Shown here: positions 35,212 through 48,530 of the stretch, piece after piece
How the letters are laid out: every line of letters starts with the position of its first letter
Numbering within the stretch: the first letter of the stretch is position 1
From: Lucifuga dentata
Lineage: Eukaryota > Chordata > Actinopteri > Ophidiiformes > Bythitidae
Assembly: GCA_014773175.1 (NCBI GenBank)
Contig: VXCM01000948.1
Span: forward strand, 1 to 64,000
Direction: 5' to 3'
Length of the DNA stretch: 64,000 nt
The notes under the pieces: generated by a model
What the model saw: only the letters and a program-made list of their open reading frames with translations
What the model was told of the DNA's origin: nothing
Database searches by the model: none
Translations under genes and position numbers: made by a program

Positions 35212-38200
35212 ATATTGTTTGTTCAGGCCTGTAAGGTGTTGTGTGGGTGGAGGCACATAGCACAATATAGTGAGTACCAGTACATTTAGACAAAAATGGG
35301 AAACTCTCTGAAATTCAGCTGACTAATACTGCCTGACACCATCTGAGTTATTCTTGACGTGGGAAACTCCGCCTGCCACTTTTGGCAAGTTGAAACAAAT
35401 TCTGAGAATCATTTATGAATTTATTTGACCCAAAGTCTGTCTGAGTTAACCCCCACTTTCACAAAACTACTGCTAACATCTCCAACTCTGTGCTGAATAC
35501 AGTGTTCTCTCTGTGTGACTTTTTTTTCCCCCATGATCCCCCGCTGCTAGCCTGGTCCGTGCTTTAACCTTCAGCAGTCAAAGTTGAAGAGGGAATGGAG
35601 AGACAATGAGGTAAAAGCTTCAGGGGTGATATCCATATTTCTTCAGACAGGTAAATGTACAGTACAAGCAGCACAGCCCTGCTGACAGCATAAGCTTAAA
35701 TATCTCCTTGTAGAATTGAGGTCAATTTATTTCCAGTTCAGTCAATTTAACATGTAATTTAATATTGCAATTTATATAATGACATAACTTTTATCCTCAA
35801 TCATGTCCTTGTAGATTGGTTAGAAGACTCATTTTATGGTTATTACAACATTTTCAGCTTTTGAATTCTGAGGGAGATCTACTTGATGGTTTGATTGACT
35901 CAAAAGTGAATTAAACTTTGCTGCCTTGCAAAGAGAATCCTGCCCCCTGGAAAATAATCGATTTCCTGTATGAAAACCGGCTCCAAACTCTGTCTGTTAC
36001 CTATACGTCCCTCTGAGCAGCTGCAACCCAACTTCACTCACTTTTCTGCTCCCAGGGAGCCCATGTAAGGGTTAGGCTTGGCCTCGCTTGCTCCCCACAG
36101 GCCCAGTTATTGGACGTTTTTCCTCCACATTTAGGACCAACAGGCTGTGTCCCTGGCTCCCCCTCATTCTGTGTTTACCCAGGCTGGACACCACCTCGCC
36201 TTCAGCAGGTTCACATGGAGTTCTGGGGTTTCAACTGGCCGACTATGTCAAGAAATCACATCATCATGACATGGCAGAATGAACAGCAAATAGTAATGTC
36301 ACTGCTGTAATAAAGCGCCAAATGCAGACTGTTCTTAACTTTTCATTAGGTGGACAGACAGCAGAGAGTTGGGATGGAGGCAGCCAGCGGAAAGAGAATA
36401 GATGAAGTGGATCTGAGTAAAAAAAAAAATATTAAGATTGTGGTAACTTAATGATCTAATTTAGCTGACCAAGTGAGTTAATTTTTGATATCTAATCTAT
36501 ATAAAACACACTTTATTAGCTTTCATAAGCTCTGTGGTTTTCAAAGCATTTATACAAGTGTCATGTGAGACAGTGGGAGTGTGGAAAAGACACCATGGGA
36601 ATGAGGACTGTGAAGAAAAGTGACAGAATGGAGGAAGACGAGGAGTTGAGTAGAATGTCCAAGAGAACATGAGACAACAACCTAACACAAGTGACAGCAA
36701 CTGTTATGTGTTATCATACTTTTGCATGGCAAATTCCTGTAATGCACATGAGCATGGACAGATACATGCACAGATACACATGTACATACATACACACAAA
36801 CCTCACACACATGGGCAATCCTAGGAATGCTGACAGCAACTGCTCTTCATGCGCCTTCAGTGTTGAGAGGGAATTCATGGAATGGTAGTGAGAGGGAATT
36901 TCAGATATCCAAGCAATCTTTCACTTTCCTCCATGTGAAGGAATTTAAGCTCTTTCTGTTATGTGAAAGCAGAACATCTGAGACTCATTCATCAGCTATC
37001 ACTGCTTGTGAGCTCCACAATGTCCAGAAGATCCAACTAAAACCAAGGACAAACGCATCTGTTCTATGTGAATGAATGCAGCAGATCCCACCAGTGTTGT
37101 AAAAAAAACAAAAAAAAAACACCCTCTACTTCTCCCAACTGCAATCTTTCTCTCTCCCCTCTCAGTCACTGACTGTTTCTTCTGGCACTCAGATCCCCGT
37201 CTGTGTGCATCAACAAACACAAGAGGAGGAACCAGCAACTGTATTAACAGATGGCCAGAGTCAATAAAACACACACAAATCAAGTGTTGGACACATCTGT
37301 TGTACGTAGAGTTGGACTAATCTTTCTGTGTGGCTCGATGGGAGTGATGGAATCACAGCAGCTCAGCCAGATTAGAGGGGACAGAGCCGACTGCTGTCCC
37401 CAGGGGACTGCAGCTTTGTAATGGATCGTACAATAGAGATAAAGCCCGAAAGAGGCCACGAGGGATATGTTTTAGTTAGATAAAGTCAGTAGCCTGGATA
37501 AGAGCCAGAAAGTAATGCCCTATCAAGCATCCATTAGCTTAGTATTATTTGGTCATTTTACCACAGAAACTTAAGTAGGACAACAGCAGCAGCAAAGAGA
37601 GAAAGAAAGAAAGAGCAGCCAGACCACTAAAATGTTGTTTCCCCTCTTCTTTAGTTTTGTTGTATCTCTGAAAGGTTGGAGAAAAGAAAAGTCCTGACAA
37701 AACAATTTGGTGTTTTAGCTTACATCTACTAAAAATCTTAGCAGCAATTACTTCTAATATTCATGTTGCATAATCATATTACCCCACCAGGGTTTAGCTA
37801 TGAGAATAAGCAGTTCATGTGACCTCTCATTATTACTGACATATAGCCACTCCAGAAGCCCCTTGCATCACTGGAAATTCAAACATTCCCCGTAAGATTT
37901 AATTGGGAATAAAGGCATCAAGACTAGTGAAATGTGACAGTGTGTGGTGGGCTTACTGTGGCAAGTTATAAGAGGCAAAGTTATTGTTGTATTGTGTTAA
38001 TCCTCCATTTGTCTGAAAACATATCAAATGAAACACCCCAAAAAAACTGAATACCAGTGAGCCGACTGAAATATAATGAATGGTGAAAAAGTACCAAATA
38101 TCAAAGAAGATGTAATCAGATGAGGTTGATAAGCATCCAGCCTCAGTTAATTCCCAACAAATTATCTAATCCAGATGTTGCACTCTTAGTGTAAACACAG

Positions 38201-38771
38201 TGCCCTGAAGAATCATAAAACAAATAAGCATGAAAAAGGTTTAAAGTTTCAAACACAGTCTAACCCCGGACCAAGACCTTTCCACTGAGAAAAAAAGAGT
38301 GAAGAAAAAAGGAAAAGAAAAATCTCCACCACACACTCCCCCCTTTGCTGCCTTCTTGAAACAGGAAAATGTAAATATGGTAATATTTAGCACGTGTTTT
38401 AAAACAGATCAGTTTTCTCAAGCAGAAGAGAAAAAGAGAGAGAGGGAGCGAGGTAGACAGGGACAAAAAGAAAAGAAAAAACTAGCCCACACACGATAGA
38501 AGGCCTCCCCAGATTTGTGTGTGTGTTCCACTCTGTGCAATGTGGACAGGCTGTGGCTTCCTCTGTTTGCACACAGTTCCACCAAAAGCTCTGACTCTGG
38601 TGCTGATGGCCTCTGCGCACCCCAAAACACCAAACTGGATCTGTCAGACTGTGAGTCTAGAGAGTCAACAACAACTTAACAATAGGAAAACACCACTCCA
38701 ATGGGTCATATCATCCATCTGTTCGAAGCAGCCATTTTTCATGAAGAGAAAATAGAAGGTGGAGGATAAAG

Positions 38772-38774
<3 letters not shown>

Positions 38775-38806
<32 letters not shown>
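38775..38806. repeat. (GA)n microsatellite
   Basis: About 16 GA units. Confidence 0.9.
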
Positions 38807-38807
<1 letters not shown>

Positions 38808-39725
38808 AGAGGGAGGAGCAGCAATGGAAACATGTTGGACATATGGATGTGTTTAAGGACCACCAGGGAAGGGAAACTTGTGCATTTTCGCATAAACCCT
38901 GATAAACTCCAAATATGTAATTACACGGGGTTTAAGGCTTGTCTGTTGCAGATCCATTCAGGAATTTCTGGTTACATCTTTCTGAGAGATCTGGTATAAC
39001 GGGGTTCTTTATCGTTCTCAAGTGGCAGATCTGCTCAGCTTTAGAGCAGCCAAGCCTTCCACACACACACACTCAGCCCTGGATCTACGCAGTGTGAGAG
39101 TGCAATTGTCCTCCTTTTTTAACAAGGCAGTGTGTGAAAGAAGAAAGGAGTCAAAAGAAATACCTCCTGCTACATAAAGGAGCAAAGAAGTGGAACTCTT
39201 GTAAAATACCTGCAGCAAGTTTATAGATTTCATCGCGTCACAATATTTATAGTTCTTCGATTCCTTGTCAGTGTTTGTAGCCAATTTGTTGAGCTCCAAT
39301 AAATAGACTGGCCTATTTATCAGCAGACCACATGGCAGCCATTTATGGTGCCTAACAAGAGGCAGATGTGTTTTGTATATATTTTCACATGCAGGTTTGA
39401 CGCGCTGACAGGCCGAGACAGATAGCCGCGATGTACAACCTCTGTCCTGACTGTTGTAACGCTGTAAACATCAGCTCTGATTAGACCGTGGAAAACACAA
39501 ACATGCCTCTCTGACTATCCCCAACTCTTATTTGTCTTCCCATGACAAAGGTCTTTGATTCAAACACAGTGTGTGTGTCACTCTGACTGCAAGCAGGACT
39601 GTGTAAAATCAGGGAATGTGCATCTTTTCTGCTGCAATGCATATGAAGCTTGTGCATGGTGTGTTTATGTATGTGATGTGTATTTGTGAGTGTAAACACA
39701 AACTGCGCCTTGTGTACATTTAAAT

Positions 39726-39746
39726 TGTGTGTGTGTGTGTGTGTGT

Positions 39747-39784
<38 letters not shown>
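39726..39784. repeat. (TG)n microsatellite next to a splice donor
   Basis: About 29 TG units with one GGG interruption. On the minus strand this is a (CA)n tract beginning 12 bp after the donor of the 39797-39918 exon. Intronic CA repeats close to a donor are known to modulate splicing (hnRNP L binding), so length variation could matter. Confidence 0.9.
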
Positions 39785-39785
<1 letters not shown>

Positions 39786-39796
39786 TTGCCAATTAC

Positions 39797-39918
39797 CTCA
39801 GCTATAAATACGAGATCCCCATCCGTCACTGAGTTTCTGGGTGGCTGCAGCACCGCCATAATTGGTTTCAGATGGTCACCCAGATCTTTCTCTCTCTGCT
39901 GCAGCGCCATCACACCGC
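39797..39918 (-). CDS. Exon of an unidentified minus-strand gene
   Basis: On the minus strand a pyrimidine-rich acceptor (gctttctctcacacacag) precedes the exon and GAG|GTAATT closes it. After two bases of a split codon, 40 codons are open with no stop. The product begins GVMALQQREKDLGDHLKP, continues IMAVLQPPRNSV and ends TDGDLVFIAE. The mix of Leu, Glu, Lys and Asp and the ordered look of the peptide are typical of real protein, unlike the His/Thr/Cys-rich chance ORFs around it. The exon ends in phase 0. If the upstream exon is non-coding, the ATG at 39910 (context TGTGATGG) could be the start codon. I do not recognise the family. The (CA)n tract immediately downstream explains why the raw ORF runs into poly-His/Thr. 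Confidence 0.6.
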
Positions 39919-40576
39919 CTGTGTGTGAGAGAAAGCCGCAGGGGAGAGCGAGGTGGAGTGGGGAAAAAGATGAGTGACAGGAGTGAATAAATACAGAGGG
40001 AGCACAGGAATAAACAAGCAGACACTAAATGTTTCTTTTGTCCTGGGCTTGACTCCTCCTCAGCTTATGAGCGGATAGCAAGGCAGGCAGAGAAGAATTT
40101 AAACCTGTTAACTCAGAGCTCATGGTTTTATAACCAGTGTTTTCATTTTGATGTGATTTATTACAGTCACATGGGGTTTTTAAGGTGTGATATTTCATAT
40201 GAAGGTAAAATGTTGATTTTACACAGACACACACGCAGTGCAATGTAGTAAGGTATTATGCTGTGAAAATTACTACTGATGTCAAATTTATTTGCCAGCT
40301 TATTTACGCTTAACTCAGCCCATTCTGGTAATTCAGCGTTCCGTATTACTTTTATGTGATGTTACTAAAGGATTTAGTAGAATAGGCCAAAGTGCCGTTT
40401 CTTTGTCTGGCCCCAGAGGACACTTGATCAATAGACATATTAACAATAAATTAGCAGACTAGGCCTATTGATTAACAAAGCAGACAGAGGACACTGTGAC
40501 TCAGTGACAGCTGGCTGCAGGCATTCAAAGACATGAATGTGTTTCTTAATCCAAAACGTTTGTTTTTTTTTTTTTT

Positions 40577-40629
40577 NNNNNNNNNNNNNNNNNNNNNNNN
40601 NNNNNNNNNNNNNNNNNNNNNNNNNNNNN
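40577..40629. other. Sequence gap of 53 Ns
   Basis: A run of N between a T run and an A run; the only gap longer than one base in the window. Confidence 0.99.
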
Positions 40630-41159
40630 CCAATATCAAAAAAAAAAAAAATGTAATTTCCTTTAAAAAATTATGCATACTTTGTATTTGAATTTCAATA
40701 AGACCCTGCTTTTAGCTTGACACATAGCCTATTAAATTTACAACAAAAAAAAAAGTAAACCAAGAGAACACCTAAAAAGGCATGTAGCTCTATTATTTCA
40801 CCAGTAGGCTATTAATGAAGTATTAAAACATCACTCAAAGAATTAACTAAAATATAAGCTAAAGGGCAAGCTTATATTGTTCTGTTTTGTACTGTCTGTT
40901 AACAAAAATTAAATAAATATTAAAGGCTCCAAAGGGTTAAGATGTTTATAAGGTTTATTTGCACTTGTATATAATTTTGGATGGACCTTAATTGGCTACA
41001 TCTGCGCATGTCAAACTTCATTGTGTGTGGTGTCCAGTAAACTAAACATGATATTTCATAACTCTTATCAGCACTTAGGCTGTAATTATTTAATTCTGTT
41101 TTTTGGGTAAATGAATTGTGAATCTTCATGTCTCTGCTGTGGCTTCACCTGTTTTCATC

Positions 41160-41480
41160 ACGACAGGAAGCGGTTAATGTTACAGTTCAGTTTTTTGAGT
41201 CTCACCAAATACTGCAGACGCTTCTACGATTGAAGGAACGCGTGCGAACACAGAAGCCATAAATGTGTTAAATCCTCTTAATACCGCACGAGCCTCATTG
41301 CTGCAAGGCGGGAAGAGGAGAGGGGCGCGTGCAGTTTCTCACAACGGGTGTCNCGAGCCTCATTGCTGCAAGGCGGGAAGAGGAGAGGGGCGCGTGCAGT
41401 TTCTCACAACGGGTGTCAGTCAGTGCTCGTGCTCTCCCGCCGCCTGCCTTCATTACGGTAATTACAGCGGTTCTAATTAT
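41160..41480. promoter_or_regulatory. CpG-rich block, possible promoter or enhancer
   Basis: CpGs are dense here (acgacaggaagcgg, ggaacgcgtgcg, ggggcgcgtgcag, cccgccgcctgcc) while surrounding DNA is CpG-poor. It ends in homeodomain-type sites, TAATTA twice within 20 bp. It lies about 1.3 kb upstream of the minus-strand exon at 39918, so it could be its promoter region. No TATA box or transcript start can be fixed. The middle is inflated by an artefactual 64-bp duplication. Confidence 0.35.
41289..41417. other. Assembly artefact: exact 64-bp duplication around a single N
   Basis: 41289-41352 and 41354-41417 are identical with N at 41353. Confidence 0.9.
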
Positions 41481-41560
41481 TTCACTTTGTCAACATTAAC
41501 AACAGCTACACACACAACTTAAACACACATTAATGCTGTGTTAAAAATATTTTAACTGTG

Positions 41561-41614
<54 letters not shown>
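41561..41614. repeat. (ATCT)n microsatellite
   Basis: About 13 ATCT units, which is GATA on the other strand. Confidence 0.9.
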
Positions 41615-41615
<1 letters not shown>

Positions 41616-41791
41616 ACAATTGGACACTAACTGAAGAGTTTCTTTTGTGATAAATCTGTTAGCAGAATGACAATAATAAACAACAACAACAATCTTACAA
41701 ATGTATATGAACAAGTAAAGACTCTTGAATGAAATGGAATGACCTTCACATAGGCTATTATTTGATAAAGACCCATCGAACTGTGAACTAG

Positions 41792-41837
41792 AAGAGGCAT
41801 TCAGGAGAATGCCTCTTGTATTTCTTTACAAGAGGCA
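41792..41837. other. Two mutually exclusive 11-bp hairpins sharing one arm
   Basis: AAGAGGCATTC (41792-41802) pairs perfectly with GAATGCCTCTT (41807-41817). TGCCTCTTGTA (41810-41820) pairs perfectly with TACAAGAGGCA (41827-41837). The shared GCCTCTT arm can be in only one stem at a time. Confidence 0.6.
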
Positions 41838-43052
41838 CTAAAGTCCAATTCAGTGGAAGGCTATTTTACGGTGTTATTCTATTTCCTATGATATAGTATG
41901 ACACACTCTTATTTTTATTGTTCTATACTGGAAAGCAAGTGAAAGAGAATCCTAAAATAATAAATCCTATATTTTTTGCCTGAACAAATTTATTGCAATT
42001 GTTAAATATCCAATAGGAGGTGCTCCATTTTAAATAGGAAAAGTAAGTTGTTTCTGTAATACACTACAGCTCCAAACTCAATTTATACATGAGTCCATAA
42101 ATCACAGTGACATTTTCAACTGTGTCAGCTGAATCTTGTTTTTCACGGTACACTCTACACTCTCTGTCAACAAGTGATATGTCTCTGTCCAGGAGGATTA
42201 AGATGTCGGAGCCATGCAAGTTGGTTTCAACAAAGAATATCAGGCTTAACAACCCGAGGAGATGAGGAAAGAGTGCAGAACAGAGAGAGGGAGTTCAAGT
42301 GGAGAACGCGAGAGGAGAAATATTTTACATGGGAGAAAAAGACACTGCTAGAAGATGGAGAAGCAGAGAGGGAAGTGAAAGGAGGAAGACAGGGAGGTGA
42401 AGGAGAGGACAGCAGGCACTCATCAGGAGGGGAGCGGAGGCCACAGTATGGAGAGTGGGCTCTTGTGTAAATGGAGATGTACTAAACCTTTGCTAACCTG
42501 GATCGCCCAAGATAAAATATTTATATATGCTATTGTGTAACGGCTCACTGGGCTGAGTAGAGCCTTAATTTGTTTTTCTCCAGGGTAAATTAATTCCCTC
42601 CCCATCATCAGTGGCGTGAACCCATAGTGATTACTGCCCGATTTCTCTCTACTCCCCCTCTTGCAACAAGCAATTGAGAGATTTTAATGGTCAAAGTCTA
42701 CCTTACAATTATACTTCATGTGTTCCATACATTTCCATAGATAAAAGGTGAAGCAGACACACACTTGAGGGGGATGAACGCTGATCACTCGCTACCTTGT
42801 CTCCTTTTCTATCACCTCCTCCTCATCACTCCTTTCTCTCTCAACCCTCATCTTCTCTCATCTTTTGTGTCGATCAATGCTTGAAACCAGTTCAGAAACA
42901 AGATGCCAACCATTGAAACATAACTGATTTGACAGCTGCTGGCAGTCAATTGTTTACCCTTTATATGTAGGCTTCCATATAGGAACAAGTGTGTATTTAT
43001 ATGGAAAAAATACTAACAGTGCATTATTTACCTATTGTACAACACAACTACT

Positions 43053-43187
43053 CATACACTAAATAGATGTATAGACAGGGCCAAGAGCATGGAGATAAGG
43101 CAACATCTGTCCATGTTCANCATACACTAAATAGATGTATAGACAGGGCCAAGAGCATGGAGATAAGGCAACATCTGTCCATGTTCA
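43053..43187. other. Assembly artefact: exact 67-bp duplication around a single N
   Basis: 43053-43119 and 43121-43187 are identical with N at 43120. Confidence 0.9.
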
Positions 43188-46111
43188 GTGTATGTAAATT
43201 ACATGGAGGGCACACAGTGAACAATATTTGGATTCTAGCACAGATTGACATTGATTGTCATGCTATTACAGGCAAATGGCAACACTTGCTTGGCAGTCGA
43301 CAGTGCATAATCATGTGTGACTAACGGTGATGGAGAGAGTGCTACAAACAGAAAGCGAGATGGTGGAGGTACAGGCTGTTTTTGTCTTCCCTGCTATCTT
43401 CCAGATCCCTGAGTTGACCAGAGGGGCGAACAGAACAGGAGATGATAAAAAGATGGAAGCCACTCAAAGTTCAAGGCAGGCATGCTCTTTCATCTATTTC
43501 AAGACAATCATGTTGGGTTCTACATGTACATTACTACCAACTCTTTCCTCCTACCAAAGCAGGGAAAAGGCAAGAGGAAGTGAAGAGGTGGTGGCAGAGC
43601 TGACTCCAACACAATTAGCTTCTCTTTGTTTCTTTGGCCACTCTTATTATGGATAAGATAAAAGTTTGAAAAACCAAATTATTTCATTGGACTATTTTTT
43701 TGCAATAAGTTGTATCCATGTAAATGTGATTTTACAAAGGCTTTCTTGAAAACTTGGTAGGATATAACAAAAATGGACAAAGTGCTGCAGGTTTCAGGGC
43801 CTATAGGGGCAGATTTCACACAGTCTGTGTATTTCATGCATTGGTATCATTTTATACCTTCAGCTGCACTTATAACTCTGTCCCATAGCCCTTCTGTATA
43901 TATCACATATCACACTGTAAGTCAAGCACAGTAAAGTTATCCTCACTCATGTATGCTCATACCTCACCAGCAGATAAAAAACAGCAGTGTAGTTACCAGC
44001 ATGAATTGGTCAGATTGCCCAGCAGTCAGTCAATTAGCAGACAGCAGGTCAGTCAAGGAGCCAGTCAGTCCACCACAGTCTGTGTAGTCATTGTCTTCTC
44101 CTGCAGTGTTTCCTTTATATTTCTTCAGCAGCGGTAGGCCACCGCAGTAAGTAAATTACCACTGTTAAGCCCAATTTCCTCCCATAAGGCAAGTAAGTAT
44201 AGGACCAATGTTAAGAATTGTTTTGATGCTGCTGCATGGACCAGAACCAAAACTGGAACTAATGGACAATTAACCTAAACAAAAATTAACCCCTGCACCC
44301 ACTGCTGCCAAAACCTGCCCGGGGAAGCACTGTTTGCTGTGTTATTAAGTCAGATGTATTTTAAAAATATTTTTACCTAGAAAAGAAAAGAAGTAAAAGT
44401 GTTTTGCTCTGAGTAAGACTCATAAACCATCTTTTCAGTCAGCCCCCAAAAAAACCACACCCAGCTCATCAGATAATCAGAAGCAAGTCGACCAGCAAGC
44501 TGGGAGTTGGCCAGTGAATCACGCAGGACACGAGTTAAGTGGCCAGACAAACTGTTCCTGCCACGCAGTCTGATAACATATGCATGACACACACATACAG
44601 TGGAGCAGGAGCCCATGGTTTAATGACTGTAACCTAACCTCCCTGTTAAACAAACAGGCCCAACCTGTGAAGAAAACCTCCACATCACCCTTTCTTCATT
44701 TCTCATCAGAATCAGTCAGACTTATGAGACAGGCCTGATGGCCGCCTTCCATTTCTTTAATCTTTCAATTATTGTTACTGTTGTTATTCTGCATATTTTC
44801 ATAAGGAAACCTTAGAAGTTACTGCTGATGGGGTTTGCTCTTTGTGAGAATGTGGATGAATGACCTAATTGATTCATCGTGACACCAATACAGAAAGGAA
44901 ATACTGTCTGACACAAAAGCTCCATATAAAGGATATGCATTTTCTCATTTTATGCCTATCTGCCTCGCTGCTCCTTTCAACTCTTCTCCTCTGTATCCTC
45001 CATGTTGCTCCTCCTTTTCCTGATCACTTCACTTCAAGCTTTTCTTGGCTGTCGGTGCCTGTGTAATCTTACCTCATTACTTCTGCTTGGCCATTAGAGA
45101 AAGTTCAACCTGTTTCTCAGTGGAGTTCATTTTTGTTTTTTTGACACACAATACTGTTTAAGCTTTGGCTAGCTAAGCTCACCGCTATTAAACTTCATTG
45201 TGAAAAAACACAGATTGATAGCTGTGATTGTAATTGTTTTGCCACCCCAGTCCTCACACAACTGGACAGAAAACAGTTGCTCACTTTAAAAAAAAAAAAA
45301 GTGACTTTTACACTAGTTTTACACTATAGGCTTTATGGTGGTTGCAAGGTGAAACAGGTGGGAAAAAAAATCTTGCAGGAACACAGAGCAAGAGAGACAG
45401 AAGCGTGGAGAGAGACAAGCAACAGAAAGACAAAGTAAAATAGCTATTAAAAGAACAGAGGCAAAAAGGAGCAGGGTCTGGTTTTATGGCATGTAATGGG
45501 AAACAGTGGGACTCACCCTGTCCCCCTCGCACCTCCCCATTACTGTGTGCTTTGCCCCAGCTGCCTATCAAAAACTAATATCCTCATATTTGATGCTGGT
45601 GTTGTCCTTTGAAATTAGAAAGAATCTGTGTCTAATGCAATAAGCCAAACCTGGCTGCTCTGAACTCTAACCTCCTTTCACTGATCTCCATCTTCCCCCT
45701 CCTCCTCATCCTCCTCTGTTCTTTATCCTCCATCCTCACCACTCCCCTGCGATTCCTCAGTCGGGTCTTTGCTGCTGAGAGAGGCAGACCTTGGATTTAG
45801 AGACCAACATCCAGATCCTATACCCAGACTCCCTCTCTCTCCTTCTTTCTCCCTCCATCCATCTTTTCTTCCCTCTGTGCTCATACCCTACTCTTACCTC
45901 CCCCCCATTTCAATCTGCAGTCATTTTTAAATACAGTAACACAATCTTGGGGGAAGCTGATATAATCTTTTCTAAACTATAAAAGTCAGTCACCCCAGAG
46001 AAACATCTGCACGGTCAAATTTAAAACAAACTGTCAGGGAGTCCGGTGTCCCCATAAAGAGCGAGCAGAGCAGGAGGAGTGGTGGGGAGAGAGGGGAGAG
46101 TGGTGGAAAAN

Positions 46112-46140
<29 letters not shown>
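46112..46140. repeat. (GA)n microsatellite after a single N
   Basis: About 14 AG units beginning directly after N at 46111. Confidence 0.85.
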
Positions 46141-46143
<3 letters not shown>

Positions 46144-47423
46144 GATTTAAGGAGGGAGTTTAGTGCTTTCCACTTGGCTTCAGCTTAAAAACACAAGCCT
46201 CCCTCAGGCCATCCAGGCGCTTTCAGGGTAAAAGCTAACTCACAAGCCATGCTACCAGTCTGGCTCTTACAAACACAAAGTTAATTGTCACTGTTTTACA
46301 GTCTGATGACAGCTGAGACAGTGAAATATGTCAGAGTCTTTATGGTTTACATCATAACAGGCTGACAGGGCAAAGTACATGTTTAGATTTGATGTGTCGT
46401 GTCATGGTTTTGGACAGGATTAATGTACTTGTTACTTTAGTTTTTTCTCTTGTGTATTTCTCTTGTTTTATCCTAAGCTTCCCTGTGTGTGTATTTCTAC
46501 CTATTTTTGCTCCAAATCTATAGATTTCCCTTTATAAAAGTGTGATATTCAGCAATTTGTTGGAAACCATGACAAATCTCACCCAGGGCACTGTATTTCT
46601 TTGAGGTTTTACCTCAGTATCTTTCATATCATCAATTTTTATTTGTTTTTGGGAATCTAAATTTTACTAGTTGTAGTTTTATCTTCTATCTTCTCTATTC
46701 CCATTAATCCTATATAGGGTCACAGGGTCACAGGTTTCTGCTAGAAGGGACGCAGGGATAGGTGTCAATTTCATGTAATTTACAATTAAAATCATTAGTT
46801 TGTCCTTACTAGCAGAATAAGAAAAGTTCTAATGCTGTAACAATTGTGTTTTATCATAGCTTCAGTTTGAGGTAAAGATTTCCTAAAGTGTATTTTAAAT
46901 ACTTTACTCATGTTGTGCATAGAAAAATATGAGTTCATTGGTTGAAGCCCAAGCTGAGCTAATGCAGGATGACCACTCTGTCATTGTGGAGAGATGGTGG
47001 AAGAACCCAGAGGAAAACCCATTTAAAAGGCAGCATCTGATTGGTATTTTGCTTAGCTGACTGGGCTGTTCAACCAGAAGGAAATACTATATTTATTAAT
47101 AAATCATCTAGGAAACTTTACAACCTCCACAGCCAAACTGCTTGCTCAGTATGTGTTATATTTTCTTTGACAGCAGGAATATCCTAACTTTGTTCACCAC
47201 TTTGTGAAGAACAAAGAAAACACACAAAGTTTTTACCTCTGGAAGGCATTGGGTTCAGTTTCAGGATGGTAGCTGGTATGGCGGATGATCTGTCATATTT
47301 TCCATCTCTTCCTGATTTAGCTAATCAGGTGTGAGTATCAGTGTTCACTTGATCATGAGCTGGTGCCTCACAGATTTGGATTGGCTAAACACACCTGATT
47401 GGCTAAATCAACAGGTGGATTGT

Positions 47424-47545
47424 TGGAGGAAACCAGAGCAGCCAGACGAAACCCATATAGACACGAAACACCAATTTCCACACAGAAAGACCCCAGCCAG
47501 ATATCAACACAGGACCTTCAATGTTACCCGCTGATCTAATGTGCT
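47424..47545. repeat. Fragment of a dispersed teleost repeat
   Basis: The order 'ggaggaaaccagagca', 'acgaaacccatatagacacg', 'ttccacacagaaagacccc' and 'caggaccttc' matches a very common fish repeat remembered as 'GGAGGAAACC..GAGCA..AAACTCCACACAGAAAGG'. The copy is diverged and truncated by a T/N run. Confidence 0.5.
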
Positions 47546-48506
47546 GGCCCTTTTTTTTTTTTTTTTTTTNTTTTTTTTTTTTTTTTTTAAACCATTTCAA
47601 AACAAAACAAACAAAAAAGTTTTGATTCCTTTTGAATGCAGGTTGAAATCGGCTGAAACTTTTAAATGCATTGTACAAGCAAAGTGAATGATAGGAAGTG
47701 GGAATTGTTTTTTCATCTACTTATACAAACACCACTAGCCAATACAATGATTATAAAGCTATATGGTCAGGACAGCTGAAGCTAATCATATGGCAGAGAT
47801 GAAGCTGAAGTACATGTTGAACAGGGAGGGCACAGTGCCTGCTCTATTTTGCCCTGTCTGTTTTGAGCTGAGTGTTGGATTGGTTTAATTGATTTAATGG
47901 GAGAGCATGGAGTCATAGTGGGAGATGGGGAACAGAGGATGCTTTAGAGAAGTCAAGAGTGTTACACTACCTCAACAATTCCATCTTAGGCAGCCCATGT
48001 CAGTCAGTAGAAGCAGCCGATCGTTATGATACATGAAAACAAGCACAAACGCTCATTCACAAGTGCAAATGGGCAGAAATAGCAGTGACACAATGTCTGT
48101 CACACACATCCTGTATATAAACACAAATTCACACACGTTCTCTACCTAGAACACCAAGCTCCCTACTAATGGTTTGAATAACACACAGAGTGGTGTGAAA
48201 AAGCCTTTGTGACATGTGTGCATGTACGTCCGTGTATCTATTCACATACAGAGACACACACACACACAGTGGCAGCATCCTTTGCTAATGCCATCCTGAA
48301 TGATGTGTCTAATTACTTGGCCTAGAGATAGCTTTTAGCTAAATCACACTGCCTTCTGAAGAGCCTGTATCAACAGTGACAAGGGCCTGGACAATTACAT
48401 TAGCCCTCTCCCAGTCCACCAGGCCCAGCACTAACAATCAGCTTGATTTGTAGCCGCTTCATTGTTATCATCTCTCTCACCATGACAATGATATTTTCCC
48501 TGCTGG

Positions 48507-48530
48507 AGAGAGAGAGAGAGAGAGAGAGAG
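48507..48530. repeat. (GA)n microsatellite
   Basis: Twelve GA units. Confidence 0.85.

Larger units (their letters stand above)
30741..39796. other. Non-coding interval, no exon seen
   Basis: Contains unique AT-rich DNA, short GA and AAT repeats, a T-run around an N (32541), and one assembly duplication (33.66-33.79 kb). GC-richer and repeat-poor blocks at about 31.10-31.30, 31.62-31.80 and 32.80-33.10 kb are candidate conserved non-coding elements. A 234-residue ORF at 33318 runs through the artefactual duplication and has no gene-like features. Confidence 0.5.

Noticed and set aside
39481..39792. ORFs with long His-Thr runs over CA/TG tracts
   Set aside because: Poly-(HT) comes from translating a CA microsatellite. 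Only the part at 39797-39918 is exon-like.
45525..45570. Minus-strand micro-exon ending at a consensus GTGAGT
   Set aside because: The donor is good but the acceptor is weak and the frame holds only about 14 codons. Not enough to call.
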